Below, piece by piece: positions 9,232-19,221 of a stretch of DNA of 49,622 nucleotides (within the stretch, counting starts at the first letter, position 1; each line of letters begins with the position of its first letter). Below the pieces are notes generated by a model. It was not told the DNA's origin and searched no databases. It was given only the letters and a program-made list of their open reading frames with translations. The position numbers and the translations under genes were made by a program. Origin of the DNA: Ramlibacter sp. (GTDB lineage Bacteria; Pseudomonadota; Gammaproteobacteria; Burkholderiales; Burkholderiaceae_C); NCBI GenBank assembly GCA_013815685.1, contig JACDFR010000028.1:1-49622 (forward strand). The letters are read 5' to 3'.

Positions 9232-11237
9232 TGGGGCCAGGCAAGTCGTTTGTATTCGCATTGGAGGGCTTTCACGCTCGAGTCGGGGCTGCGGGCGTAG
9301 CGCTGGGCCTCCAGCTTCAGCAGCCAGTCTGACAGGCCGTTGGCACCGGTCCCGAAACGCGTTGTGACAGCCGTCGCCATTTGACGAGGGGGCGCGGCAG
9401 CCGATAGTTCTATGCCGGCCTGGTCCAGGCGCCTGCGCACACGGGCCAGCAGGCGCAGCCAGGGATCGTGCTGGCTGCGCTCCCACAGCCCCCAGGCAGC
9501 CGCGCCCGACGCCACGGCTACCAGCAGCGCGAGCAGGACATAACTGAGATCCTCCCAGCTCGGCGATTCGAACCCCAGGTTACGCAGCAGGTCGAGTTGT
9601 TTGCTTTGCGTGTAGTTCAGTACCCACTGATTCCAGCTGTTGTTCAGTGCTTCCCAGGCAGCGCGCAGGCTGGCGGCCACGTCGGGCGACACGCTGCCGA
9701 GCAAGGCGCTGGCGACCACGCCGCGCACCGGCTGCAGCCGCTGGACCGAGCCGGTGCGTCCCGGAGCGACGGCCGAGGTCGGATCGACGCGGACCCAGCC
9801 CTGCCAAGCGAGCCACACCTCGGTCCACGCGTGGGCGTCGCTGTGGCGCACGATCCAGAACCCGTCGACCGGGTTGCGGTCCCCGCCCTGGTAGCCGGTG
9901 ACGACCCGCGCCGGAATGTTCATGGCGCGCATCAGCACGACAAAAGCCGACGCGATGTGCTCGCAAAAGCCCTGCTTGCGGTCGAACCAGAATTCGTCTG
10001 CCGTGTGCTGGCCGTATACGCCCGGATCGAGGGTGTAGAGATAGTTGCCGGTGCGCAGCCGTTCCATCGCGGCCTGGACCAGGGCCGCCGGCCCGCCGGC
10101 CGCATGGCGCGGATCACGGCGGATTTCGGCAGCCAGCTCGAAGGTGCGCGGATTGAAGCCCGGCGGCAAGTCGAGATACTCTGGTTGCATCGCGGCCATG
10201 CTGCTGCGGGGACCGTGGCGAAATGCCAGATGGCTCTCAGCGCTGTAGCGCAGCAGGTCGGTGACCGGGCGATCGGCCAGCCAGAACAGCTCGTTGCCCA
10301 TGACGGCGGCGAAGCCGGGGGGAAGGGCGGGCGCCTTGGCGGCCGCGTCCAATACCAGCAGCCAGGGCCGGTTGTTCGGCTCGAGCGTGACCTCATAGCG
10401 AACGGGCTCGCCCAAGACCTGCAATTGCGCACCGCCTCCGCTGGACAACGCCGATCCCAGGCGCGGCTGCAACGCGCGCCATTCGCGGCCATCGAACGCG
10501 GACAGCACCGGGCCGCGGAAGTACAGGTCGCGGTGCGCGGGCACGGCGCCCTGGAACCGCACGCGCATCGCGATCGCATCATCCAGCGCCAGCCTGGCGA
10601 CGTTGCCCACCTGCATGCTGGCCGACAGGCCGCTGCGCCCGCTCATCGCATCGCCCGGAATGCCCCACAAGGGCGAAAAGCGCGGGAACAGCAGGAACAG
10701 GACCGCCATGATCGGTGCACCCAGCAGCGCCATCCGGCCGGCCGTGCGGGCGGCCCGCAGCAAGGGGGGTTTACCGACCGGCATGTGGGCGTTGACCAGC
10801 GCCGTGAGCAGGCCCAGCAGCGCCACCAGCATGGCTGCCGCGGTTGGAAGCGATTGCGAGAAGAAGAAATTGGTGAGCATCGTGAAGAAGCCCAGGAAGA
10901 AGATGACGAAAATGTCGCGGCGCGCGCGCAGCTCCAAAGTCTTGAGTGCCAGCAAAAGCACGATGAGCGTCACGCCCGCGTCGCGGCCCAGCACTGTGCG
11001 ATGCGTGGCCAGCGTGGCGACCAGGCTGACAACCAGGAGTGCCAGCACCCACCACCTGCCGGGCAAGGGCTTCATCCCCACCGCCAGCCAGCCGCGCCAG
11101 ACCAGCACGCAAGCCGTCAAAGCGCTGCACCACAGCGGCAGGTTGCGCACTTGCGGCAGCACGATCCAGGCGACCACCAGCAACAGGAACAAGGTGTCGC
11201 GGCTGTCGCGCGGCAGGGCATGCAGGCGGTTCAGCAC
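9228..11237 (-). CDS. TgpA-like membrane transglutaminase (DUF3488 + transglutaminase core)
   Basis: 669 residues from GTG 11237, which overlaps the DUF58 stop; this is the length of Pseudomonas TgpA (about 668). About five to seven hydrophobic helices occupy residues 10-190, then a periplasmic transglutaminase-like domain with the catalytic Cys in GFCEH, the His in SDAHAWTEVW and the Asp in VRVDPT, then another transmembrane helix (LSYVLLALLVAVASGAAAWG) and a small cytoplasmic DUF4129-like tail. Family members are periplasm-facing cysteine hydrolases or transglutaminases linked to envelope function; the substrate is unknown. It is one of four overlapping genes with MoxR and DUF58, a widely conserved set. 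Confidence 0.92.
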   Translation of the reverse strand: MLNRLHALPRDSRDTLFLLLVVAWIVLPQVRNLPLWCSALTACVLVWRGWLAVGMKPLPGRWWVLALLVVSLVATLATHRTVLGRDAGVTLIVLLLALKTLELRARRDIFVIFFLGFFTMLTNFFFSQSLPTAAAMLVALLGLLTALVNAHMPVGKPPLLRAARTAGRMALLGAPIMAVLFLLFPRFSPLWGIPGDAMSGRSGLSASMQVGNVARLALDDAIAMRVRFQGAVPAHRDLYFRGPVLSAFDGREWRALQPRLGSALSSGGGAQLQVLGEPVRYEVTLEPNNRPWLLVLDAAAKAPALPPGFAAVMGNELFWLADRPVTDLLRYSAESHLAFRHGPRSSMAAMQPEYLDLPPGFNPRTFELAAEIRRDPRHAAGGPAALVQAAMERLRTGNYLYTLDPGVYGQHTADEFWFDRKQGFCEHIASAFVVLMRAMNIPARVVTGYQGGDRNPVDGFWIVRHSDAHAWTEVWLAWQGWVRVDPTSAVAPGRTGSVQRLQPVRGVVASALLGSVSPDVAASLRAAWEALNNSWNQWVLNYTQSKQLDLLRNLGFESPSWEDLSYVLLALLVAVASGAAAWGLWERSQHDPWLRLLARVRRRLDQAGIELSAAAPPRQMATAVTTRFGTGANGLSDWLLKLEAQRYARSPDSSVKALQCEYKRLAWPQ

Positions 11238-12282
11238 AGTGCCAGCGCCTCCAGGCAACTGCGTTTGTGCGCCTCCCCCGACGCGGGCTCGATCTGCTGC
11301 CCGGGCAGGCGCAGTCCATAGTCCAGGCCCAGCCGTTCGGCCTGCAGCACCCACGCGGCGAGCCTCGAGAGCTTGTGCTCGGCCGCCAGCTGGCCGGTCT
11401 GTGCGAAGTCGAGCCAGAGTTCCTGGCGCTGGGCTTGTTCGCTGTCACGGCTCACCAGCTCGTCCGCCTTGGCGGCTTTCTTCCAGACCACGAGCTTCCG
11501 CGGATCGCCCCGGCGGTAGGCCCGCACGCCGTCGAAGTCGCCGGCGCTTCGCACCTGGGCCGGCCCGGCGCCTCCTGCGCGCGGCTCGCCCGGCGGCAGG
11601 GGCGGGGGGAAAGGCTCGGGCGCCGGATAGACCAAGACCTGCGCCGCCGGCCGCCACACCGTCCATACGCGGAAGGTTCCCAAGGGGAAACGGGTTTCGG
11701 CCGTGAGGGGCGGCACGCGATGCAGCCCCCGCCGCCCGGGCTTGAAAGCAGTGTGCACCGTGCACCGCCCCAGTGGCGGAACGTCGGCCCAGACCCAGCG
11801 GTCGGCGTGGGTCGCATCGAACATCGCGAGGCCGATGCCGTGCCGGGCCGTCGCGCGGTCGTTGGTGAGGACGATCGACACGGTGGCGCTGGAACCGGCG
11901 AACTGCGCGTCGGGCGCCAGCAGGTTCATGGTCAGGCCGCGCAGGGTCGCGTGGCCGAGGTGCATGCTCACCACCCCGCTGCCCGCGAGCAGGAAAGTGA
12001 GCAGATAGCCCAGGTTCAGCTGATAGTTGATCGACCCCACCAGCAGCACCAGCAGGGTGGCGCCCAGCATGAGCCCGGGACGGGTGGGCAGGATGTAGAC
12101 GTTGCGCTGCGTCAGCGAGGTGGTGTCGGACAGCGGCAGCCGTGCCTGCCACCACTGGCGAAAGCGGCGGCGCACGAACGCCACCGGGTTCCATGCGCGG
12201 GCCACCGTGGAACCGGTTTCGCCGGGCCACTGGTGGCGCGCCCGTGGGGGGGAGGCGCCGTAGGCGCTTCGGGGGGGGGCCA

Positions 12283-12283
<1 letters not shown>
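11231..12283 (-). CDS. DUF58 domain protein
   Basis: 350 residues. Two hydrophobic helices near residues 50-90 (LMLGATLLVLLVGSINYQ, LGYLLTFLLAGSGVV) anchor it, followed by a beta-rich region and the DUF58 core GDFDGVRAYRRGDPRKLVVWKKAAK, the family hallmark with the R-x-Y-x-x-G-D motif. DUF58 proteins are partners of MoxR ATPases. ATG 12283 overlaps the stop of the ATPase gene (TAATG), and its own stop overlaps the TgpA GTG. The first codons run straight into a 9-base C/G homopolymer and a hairpin, so the N-terminal 15 residues may be non-native; a later start is possible. Confidence 0.88.
12246..12279. repeat. hairpin flanked by poly-G tracts at the 5' end of the DUF58 gene
   Basis: A G7 run (12246-12252), an 8-bp near-perfect stem (GAGGCGCC at 12252-12259, GGCGCTTC at 12263-12270) with a three-base loop, and a G9 run (12271-12279). 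This G-tract/GCGCC-hairpin/G-tract arrangement resembles a dispersed element I recall from Comamonadaceae intergenic regions. Here it falls in the first codons of the annotated gene. Confidence 0.5.
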
Positions 12284-13203
<920 letters not shown>

Positions 13204-13245
13204 AGCTGAACGTTATCTGAAATCGCGCACCGATGAGCATTGCAC

Positions 13246-14199
13246 GTGAATAAAACCGGGTATTTCACGCACTCCGATTGCAGAAAACACGAGATGGGCC
13301 CGGGCCATCCCGAGTGCCCCGAACGCCTGGACGCGATCGAGGACCGGCTGCTGGCCGGCGGCGTCGGCATTGCGCTGGACCGGCGCGAGGCCCCGCTGGC
13401 GTCGCTCAAGGACATCGAGCTGGCGCACCAGAAGATGCACGTGGCCGCGATGCGGGGCGTCGGCCAGGAGCTGGCCGAAGACATCGCCGCCGGGGGACGG
13501 GGCTACGCCCAGATCGATCCCGACACCACCATGAACGTGCACACTTGGACTGCCGCGCTGCGCGCCGCGGGCGCCGCGCTGGCCGCGACCGATGCCGTCA
13601 TGGCCGGCGAGCTGGAGAACGCCTTCTGCGCCGTGCGGCCGCCGGGCCATCACGCTTGCCGCGACCGTGCCATGGGATTCTGCTTTTTCAACAACATCGC
13701 CGTGGCGGCCAGGTACGCGCTCGACCGGCATGGCCTCAAGCGCGTGGCGATCGTCGATTTCGACGTGCATCACGGCAACGGCACCGAGGACATCCTGGCC
13801 GGCGACGACCGCGTGCTGATGGTGGGTTTTTTCCAGCATCCGTTCTATCCTTTCTCGGGTGCCGGCCCCCACGCCGCCAACATGGTGAACCTGCCGGTGC
13901 CGGCCTACACCCGGGGCGAGGCGGTGCGCGAGCTGATCGAGCAGATGTGGATGCCGCGGCTGGAAGCCTTCAAACCCGAGATGATCTTCATCAGCGCCGG
14001 CTTCGATGCCCACCGCGAGGACGACCTGGGGCAGCTGGGCCTCGTCGAGCAGGACTACGCGTGGATCACCTCGCGCGTCAAGGACATCGCGAAGAAATAC
14101 GCCAGCGGCCGCATCGTTTCGTCACTGGAAGGCGGCTACAACCTGGGCGCCCTGGGACGCAGCGCCGAGGCCCATATCCGAGTCCTTGCCGATGTCTGA
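13246..14199 (+). CDS. histone deacetylase family protein (acetoin utilisation / acetylpolyamine amidohydrolase type)
   Basis: 317 residues from GTG 13246. N-terminal H-x-x-G-P-G-H-P-E-C-P-E-R-L block, the catalytic His pair in RPPGHHACRDRAMGFCFFNN, the zinc Asp/His in VDFDVHHGNGTED and the second Asp in SAGFDAHREDDLG, ending with the SSLEGGYNL signature. All residues needed for a zinc-dependent deacetylase are present. Bacterial members deacetylate small molecules or proteins; the substrate is unknown. The gene overlaps by 8 bp the following crotonase gene, suggesting a shared acyl-group task. Confidence 0.92.
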   Translation: MNKTGYFTHSDCRKHEMGPGHPECPERLDAIEDRLLAGGVGIALDRREAPLASLKDIELAHQKMHVAAMRGVGQELAEDIAAGGRGYAQIDPDTTMNVHTWTAALRAAGAALAATDAVMAGELENAFCAVRPPGHHACRDRAMGFCFFNNIAVAARYALDRHGLKRVAIVDFDVHHGNGTEDILAGDDRVLMVGFFQHPFYPFSGAGPHAANMVNLPVPAYTRGEAVRELIEQMWMPRLEAFKPEMIFISAGFDAHREDDLGQLGLVEQDYAWITSRVKDIAKKYASGRIVSSLEGGYNLGALGRSAEAHIRVLADV

Positions 14200-14992
14200 C
14201 CCGACCATGAGCAACGAACCATTGATCGAAACGCGCGACGGGCGTGGCGCCGTCACGCTCACCATGAATCGCCCGGCCAGCTTCAACGCGCTCAGCGAAG
14301 AAATGCTGGGCGCCCTGCAGGCCGCGCTGGACCGCCTGGCGCAGGACGAGACCGTCCGGGTGGTGGTGCTGGGCGCCGCGGGCAAGGCTTTCTGCCCCGG
14401 CCACAACCTGAAGGAAATGATCGCCGAGCCGGCGCTGGACTATTACCAGCGGTTGTTCGCCCAGTGCAGCCGCATGATGCTCAGCATCCAGAAGCTTCCG
14501 GTGCCCGTGATCGCGCGGGTGCAGGGCATCGCCACGGCGGCGGGTTGCCAGCTGGTGGCGCAATGCGACCTGGCCGTCGCTGCGGCCGAGGCGAGCTTCG
14601 CGGTGAGCGGCGTGAACTTCGGGCTGTTCTGCGCCACGCCCAGCGTGCCCCTGCTGCGCAACATCGCACCCAAGCAGGCGATGGAAATGCTGCTGACCGG
14701 TGACTTCATCAGCGCGCAGCAGGCACTCGAGCGCGGGCTGGTCAACCGGGTGGCGGCTTCCGGCCGGCTCGACGCCGAAGTGGAAAAACTGGTCGCGAGC
14801 ATCTTGCAAAAGCCGCGCACTGCCATTGCGATGGGCAAGGAGCTTTTCTATCGCCAGCGCGAGATGGGAATCGAAGCGGCCTATCAGCTGGCCGGCCAGA
14901 CCATGGCTGTCAACATGATGGACGATTGCGCCCAGGAAGGCGTCACGGCTTTCACCGAGAAGCGCAATCCCGCCTGGAAATCAAACCAGTGA
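14192..14992 (+). CDS. enoyl-CoA hydratase/isomerase family protein, ECHDC3-like, lacking catalytic Glu residues
   Basis: 266 residues. Crotonase oxyanion-hole segments are recognisable (KAFCPGHNLKEM and GIATAAGCQLVAQCD), and the whole chain resembles vertebrate ECHDC3 in AVSGVNFGLFC and the C-terminal QEGVTAFTEKRNPAW. The first catalytic Glu of enoyl-CoA hydratase (in GGGCEL) is Gln here, and the second (P-E-x-x-x-G) is missing, so simple hydratase activity is doubtful. ATG 14192 overlaps the deacetylase stop by 8 bp; ATG 14207 is the alternative. No good ribosome site precedes either, consistent with coupled translation. Confidence 0.88.
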   Translation: MSDPTMSNEPLIETRDGRGAVTLTMNRPASFNALSEEMLGALQAALDRLAQDETVRVVVLGAAGKAFCPGHNLKEMIAEPALDYYQRLFAQCSRMMLSIQKLPVPVIARVQGIATAAGCQLVAQCDLAVAAAEASFAVSGVNFGLFCATPSVPLLRNIAPKQAMEMLLTGDFISAQQALERGLVNRVAASGRLDAEVEKLVASILQKPRTAIAMGKELFYRQREMGIEAAYQLAGQTMAVNMMDDCAQEGVTAFTEKRNPAWKSNQ

Positions 14993-15032
14993 CGTTTGCG
15001 GGGCGCAGCGCCACTTCAGTCCCGGCCAGGCG

Positions 15033-16304
15033 ATGACCGAGATCGACAAGCTGGTCCAGGAACTGGGCCATCCGGGAGCGCCGTTGCAATTCGGCGTGCT
15101 GTTGGGCTGCCTGGCACTCGCCTTCGGCATTTGCTGGGCGTCGCGGCGCAAGCGCTCACCCGATTCCGTGTGGTTCGGGCGGGCCATCATCGACGGGTTG
15201 CTGTTTCCGCTGCTGGCGCTGGCGCTGACCTACAGCGCGACGCTGGTACTGGCCCGGAGCCAGCCGGTCGCGCTGCTGCGGATCGCCGTGCCGGTGCTGG
15301 TTTCGCTGGCCGGCATCCGTTTCCTGGCGCGCGTGTTCACCGTGGTGTTCCCCAATTCGGGGCTGGCGCGCATGGTCGAACGCCTGTTTTCCTGGCTGGC
15401 ATGGATCGCGGCGATGCTCTGGATCGTCGGCCTGCTGCCCGCGGTCATGGTGGAGATGGACGCGATCGACTTCGCCTTCGGCAAGTCCAAGATCAGCCTG
15501 CTCAGCGTCGTGCAGGGGCTGCTGTCGTCGGGGGTGGTGCTGGTGCTGGCGCTGTGGATTTCGGCGGCGCTGGAAAAGAGGGTGCTTCGCGAGACGGTCA
15601 ACGACCTGTCGCTGCGCAAGGTCGCAGCCAATGCGATCCGGGCGGTCCTGCTGCTGCTGGGGCTGCTGTTCGCCTTGTCGGCCGTGGGCGTGGACCTCAC
15701 GGCGCTGTCCGTGCTGGGCGGTGCCCTGGGCGTGGGCATCGGCTTCGGCCTGCAGAAGCTCGCGGCAAACTACGTCAGCGGCTTCGTCATCCTGTTCGAG
15801 CGCTCGCTTCGCATCGGCGACACGGTGCGCGTGGACAACTTCGAAGGCCAGGTGGTGGACATCAAGACGCGCTACACGCTGATCCGCGCCACCAACGGCC
15901 GCGAATCCATCGTCCCCAACGAGAAGCTGATCACCGAGCGCATCGAGAATCTCTCGCTGGCCGATCCCCGCATCCTGCTCACCACCGACGTGACGGTGGG
16001 CTATGACAGCGACGTCGATGCGGTGCAGAAGATCCTGGTGGACGCCGCACTGGCCTGCTCGCGCGTGATACCCGAGCCCGAGCCCGCTTCGCGGCTGGCT
16101 CGCCTGGGTGCCGACGGCCTGGAATTCAGCCTGCTGTTCTGGATCGCCGATCCGGCCAACGGCCAGCTGAATGTGCGTTCGGAGGTCAATCTGCGCATCC
16201 TGCACGGGCTGCGCGCCGCGGGCATCGAAATCCCGTTCGCGCAGCAGGTCGTTCACTTGAGGCGGGAAGCGCCTAGTTCACCAGCGACGGCAGCCACAGG
16301 CTGA
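15033..16304 (+). CDS. MscS-family mechanosensitive channel
   Basis: 423 residues. Four to five hydrophobic helices precede the pore-lining helix and the MscS beta domain, recognisable by LGVGIGFGLQKLAANYVSG (TM3-like), ILFERSLRIGDTVRVDNFEGQVVDIKTRYT, and the VPNEKLITERIENLSL strand. Function is release of solutes on hypo-osmotic shock at the inner membrane. The 3' end overlaps the convergent TRAP permease gene by 32 bp. It lies 40 bp after the crotonase gene and may be co-transcribed. Confidence 0.93.
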   Translation: MTEIDKLVQELGHPGAPLQFGVLLGCLALAFGICWASRRKRSPDSVWFGRAIIDGLLFPLLALALTYSATLVLARSQPVALLRIAVPVLVSLAGIRFLARVFTVVFPNSGLARMVERLFSWLAWIAAMLWIVGLLPAVMVEMDAIDFAFGKSKISLLSVVQGLLSSGVVLVLALWISAALEKRVLRETVNDLSLRKVAANAIRAVLLLLGLLFALSAVGVDLTALSVLGGALGVGIGFGLQKLAANYVSGFVILFERSLRIGDTVRVDNFEGQVVDIKTRYTLIRATNGRESIVPNEKLITERIENLSLADPRILLTTDVTVGYDSDVDAVQKILVDAALACSRVIPEPEPASRLARLGADGLEFSLLFWIADPANGQLNVRSEVNLRILHGLRAAGIEIPFAQQVVHLRREAPSSPATAATG

Positions 16305-17565
16305 TCTGCGGGAAGGCGATGAGCAGGCCCAGCATGCCGACCATGATCAGCACGAATGGCCAGCAACCCCGGAAGATCTGGCGCAGGCCGACCTCGGGCA
16401 GCAGCGCGTTGAGCACGAACAGGTTCATGCCGACGGGCGGCGAGATCAGCCCGATCTGCACGACCATGACGATCAAGACGCCGAACCACACCGGGTCGAA
16501 CCCCAGTGCCATGACGATCGGGAAGAACAGCGGAATCGTGAGCAGCACCATGGTCAGCTCCTCCATCACGGTGCCCAGCACGACGTAGATCAGCATCATG
16601 GCGGCAACGATCATTGGCGGCGACAGCCCCGAGGTCGTGATCCATTCCTTCAGGTCGCCGGGCATCGTCGTGAAGTTGACGAAGTTGGCAAAAAGCGTGG
16701 CGGCGATCAGCAGCGTGAACAGCATGGCCGTGGTGCGAGCGGATTCGGCCAGCACGTCGTAGAGCACCTTCCAGGGGAGCCGGCCGCGGGCCAGCGCGAA
16801 CAGGAACGCGCCAGCGGCGCCGAAGCCCGCTCCCTCGGTGGCCGTGAACAGGCCGCCATAGATGCCGCCCAGCACCACCACCACCAGCAGGGCCACACCC
16901 CAGATGCCGCGCAGCGCACGCCAGCGGTCGGGCCAGGACGTGCGCTCGCCGGGCGGCGCATGCTCCGGATCGCGCGACGTGATCACCGCAATGCCCAGCA
17001 TCAGTGCCAGCGCCGTCAGCAGGCCCGGAATGACGCCGGCGGCGAAGAGCTTGCCGATGTTGGTTTCAGTGATGATCCCGTAGATCACCATGATGGTGGA
17101 CGGCGGGATCATGATCCCCAGCGTGCCGCCTGCCGCCATCACGCCGGTGGACAGCGAGGCGCTGTAGCCGAGCTCGCGCATGGAGGGATAGGCCACCTTG
17201 CTCATCGTGGCGGCGGTGGCGATCGAGGAGCCGCAGATCGCGCCGAATCCGGCGCAGGCGGTGACCGTGGCATGGGCCAGGCCACCGCGCAGGTGGCCGA
17301 TGAAGGCATAGGCGGCCCGGAACAGTTCATGCGCCAGGCCCGCGCGGGCCACGAAATTGCCCATCAGGATGAACAGCGGTATGACCGACAAGGTGTAGGC
17401 GAACCCCGTTTCGTGCACGACCTGGGCCGTGCTGGCCAGTGCGGGCTGCAGTCCGCGCGTCAGCGCAATGCCTGCGAAGCCGACCAGGCCCATGGCGAAT
17501 GCGAGCGGCATGCGCAGCAGAGCCAGCGCGAATATGGCGATGAAGCCCAGTCCGGCTTCGATCAC
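16273..17565 (-). CDS. dctM: TRAP transporter large permease (DctM type)
   Basis: 430 residues from GTG 17565, overlapping the small-permease stop (GTGA). About 12 hydrophobic helices. Family landmarks are FAGIALTRGLQPALA, the LFILMGNFVARAGLA helix, FGAICGSSIATAATM, and GGTLGIMIPPSTIMVIYG. It forms the sodium- or proton-driven translocation subunit with DctQ. The C-terminal end overlaps the mscS end on the other strand. Confidence 0.93.
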   Translation of the reverse strand: MIEAGLGFIAIFALALLRMPLAFAMGLVGFAGIALTRGLQPALASTAQVVHETGFAYTLSVIPLFILMGNFVARAGLAHELFRAAYAFIGHLRGGLAHATVTACAGFGAICGSSIATAATMSKVAYPSMRELGYSASLSTGVMAAGGTLGIMIPPSTIMVIYGIITETNIGKLFAAGVIPGLLTALALMLGIAVITSRDPEHAPPGERTSWPDRWRALRGIWGVALLVVVVLGGIYGGLFTATEGAGFGAAGAFLFALARGRLPWKVLYDVLAESARTTAMLFTLLIAATLFANFVNFTTMPGDLKEWITTSGLSPPMIVAAMMLIYVVLGTVMEELTMVLLTIPLFFPIVMALGFDPVWFGVLIVMVVQIGLISPPVGMNLFVLNALLPEVGLRQIFRGCWPFVLIMVGMLGLLIAFPQISLWLPSLVN

Positions 17566-18047
17566 AGTGCCGCTCCTTCGCCTTCGGCGAGTTCGGCCGG
17601 CGGGCTGCCTGCCAGAACCAGGTGGACGAGGCCGGTGAAGGCGCACAGCAGGCCCATGCCGTAGATGAAGGGCGCCTTCAGGATCTTCAGCTGCGCCGTC
17701 GTTTCCCCTGATTCGAGAAAATGGTTGCCGTTCTGCCACATTAGCCAGCCCAGGCCCGCCAGAACAACGGCACAAAGCACGTTGACGATCGCCGACTGGG
17801 CGCGCAATGCCCAGTCCGGCAGGTAATGGTCCAGCGAGTCGAAGGCCACGTGTTCGCCCCGCTCCGACACCAGCGGCAGGGCCGCGAAAATCACGGCGAC
17901 CATCAGCAATTCGGTCAGTTCCAGGGAGCCCGGGATGGAGTTGCTGGCGAACTTTCGGCCGAGCACGTCGAAGAACGTGAGGGCCATGATGGCGAAAAGT
18001 GCGCTGCCGGCCAACAGGCCGCACAAAAATTCAAGCAGTTTCTTCAA
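17562..18047 (-). CDS. dctQ: TRAP transporter small permease (DctQ type)
   Basis: 161 residues from TTG 18047 (LKKLLEFLCG...). A purine-rich AAGAA site lies upstream. A start at ATG 18092 would lie inside the hairpin described at 18076-18109 and is less likely. Four transmembrane helices, with the DctQ motif FDVLGRKFASNSIPGSLELTE after the first helix. Partner of DctM; the two genes overlap by 4 bp. Confidence 0.88.
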   Translation of the reverse strand: MKKLLEFLCGLLAGSALFAIMALTFFDVLGRKFASNSIPGSLELTELLMVAVIFAALPLVSERGEHVAFDSLDHYLPDWALRAQSAIVNVLCAVVLAGLGWLMWQNGNHFLESGETTAQLKILKAPFIYGMGLLCAFTGLVHLVLAGSPPAELAEGEGAAL

Positions 18048-18075
18048 TCGTGTTCTTTCTTGCCCGGCGCATGTG

Positions 18076-18109
18076 AAAACGCGGCACCCCATTGTCGGGG
18101 ATGCCGCGT
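18076..18109 (-). terminator. intrinsic-terminator-like hairpin between dctP and dctQ
   Basis: An 8-bp stem (ACGCGGCA/TGCCGCGT) extended by CCCC/GGGG with one bulged A and a six-base loop; on the minus strand it is followed by TTTT. It lies 19 bp after the dctP stop and before dctQ, so it probably reduces read-through into the permease genes or protects the dctP message, giving excess binding protein. Confidence 0.6.
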
Positions 18110-18127
18110 TGGCCGGACCGGCGGGGA

Positions 18128-19138
18128 TTACTTTTCGGCCTTGGCGATCTCGGAGCGGAATTCGGCCAGCACCTTGGCCGAGTCTTTCAGGCCCTTGGCT
18201 TCCGCGTCCTGCACCCACTTCTGCTCCAGCGGCGCGGTCTTGGCCTTGACGTCGGCGATGAACTTGCCGTCGGCCTTGACCATCTGCACGCCGTTGGCCT
18301 GCATCAAGGCGATGGCGCGGCGGTCGACCTTGTCCCAGTTGCGGCCAAAGATGCGTGCGGCGGTGTCGCCTGAAATGGCGTCCACCGCCTTTTTCTCGTC
18401 GGCGCTGAGCTTGTCGTACTTGGCCTGGTTCATCATGAAGACGAAGCTGGTGTTGTACAGCCCGCCGGGGAAGAACGTCGCGTGCTTGATCAACTTGTCG
18501 ATCTTGAACGATTCGGTCGATTCCGCCGGAAAGAGGGTACCGTCCATCACTCCGCCGGAAAGCAGTTCGAACGAATCCGGGGCCGGCTTGAGCGTGACGT
18601 TCATGGCCAGGGACTTGGAGATTTCGTTGACCATGCCGCCGCCCACGCGCCATTTCAGCCCCTGCAGATCCTCGGCCTTGGCAACGGGCCGTTTGGTATT
18701 GAAAACGATGCCGGGCCCATGGGTGAAGTAGGAAATGACCTTGATGCCCTGGTGTTCGGCCGCGAATTGCGGGTACTTCGTCGCGACCTTGTTGAACGCG
18801 ACCGAGATCGGCTCAGCCGTATTGCCCAGGAAAGGGAATTCGGCCATCTGGGTGTAGAGGAATCGGCCGGGGGTGTAGCCGTGCACGGTGTAGGAAACGT
18901 CGGCCAGGCCGTTCTTGACGGCGTCGAGCGTTCCGGGCGCGGCAGTAACACCGCGCGGCAAGATGTTGCACTTGATCTTGCCTGTCGTGTTCTTCTCGAG
19001 CAGGTCGCACCATTCCTTCTGCGCAACACTCAGCGAGTGGGTGGGCGGCACCCAGCTGGACACGGTCAGCACGGTCTGGGCTGCGGCGGGACCTGCCACC
19101 AGCGCGGCCGCGGCCGTGGACAAGGCGAAACGTTTCAT
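18128..19138 (-). CDS. dctP: TRAP transporter substrate-binding protein (DctP type)
   Basis: 336 residues. Start ATG 19138 gives a clean signal peptide (MKRFALSTAAAALVAGPAAAQ); the frame is open further upstream but that part crosses the regulatory region. DctP landmarks: VSSWVPPTHSLSVAQKEW after cleavage, AEDLQGLKWRV with the substrate-binding Arg region, and GVMDGTLFPAES. Periplasmic receptor for an organic acid of unknown identity. Divergent from etfBA, with the two promoters sharing 187 bp that hold two palindromic sites. Confidence 0.92.
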   Translation of the reverse strand: MKRFALSTAAAALVAGPAAAQTVLTVSSWVPPTHSLSVAQKEWCDLLEKNTTGKIKCNILPRGVTAAPGTLDAVKNGLADVSYTVHGYTPGRFLYTQMAEFPFLGNTAEPISVAFNKVATKYPQFAAEHQGIKVISYFTHGPGIVFNTKRPVAKAEDLQGLKWRVGGGMVNEISKSLAMNVTLKPAPDSFELLSGGVMDGTLFPAESTESFKIDKLIKHATFFPGGLYNTSFVFMMNQAKYDKLSADEKKAVDAISGDTAARIFGRNWDKVDRRAIALMQANGVQMVKADGKFIADVKAKTAPLEQKWVQDAEAKGLKDSAKVLAEFRSEIAKAEK

Positions 19139-19213
19139 GCGGAAGGCTCCTTCAATGGGTTGTGCCGACTGTAAGGCTGCCACCTGCCGCGAGCGGTCCA
19201 GATTTACCCGGCC

Positions 19214-19219
19214 TATAAT
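19214..19219 (+). promoter_or_regulatory. -10 box candidate for etfBA
   Basis: TATAAT, a consensus sigma-70 -10 hexamer, on the + strand 107 bp before etfB. No convincing -35 hexamer is seen at 17 bp, so an activator may be needed. Confidence 0.4.
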
Positions 19220-19221
19220 CA

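Noticed and set aside
9468..11321. Long + strand frame (617 codons) over the TgpA gene
   Set aside because: Low-complexity translation with no family resemblance; the minus strand carries the transglutaminase triad.
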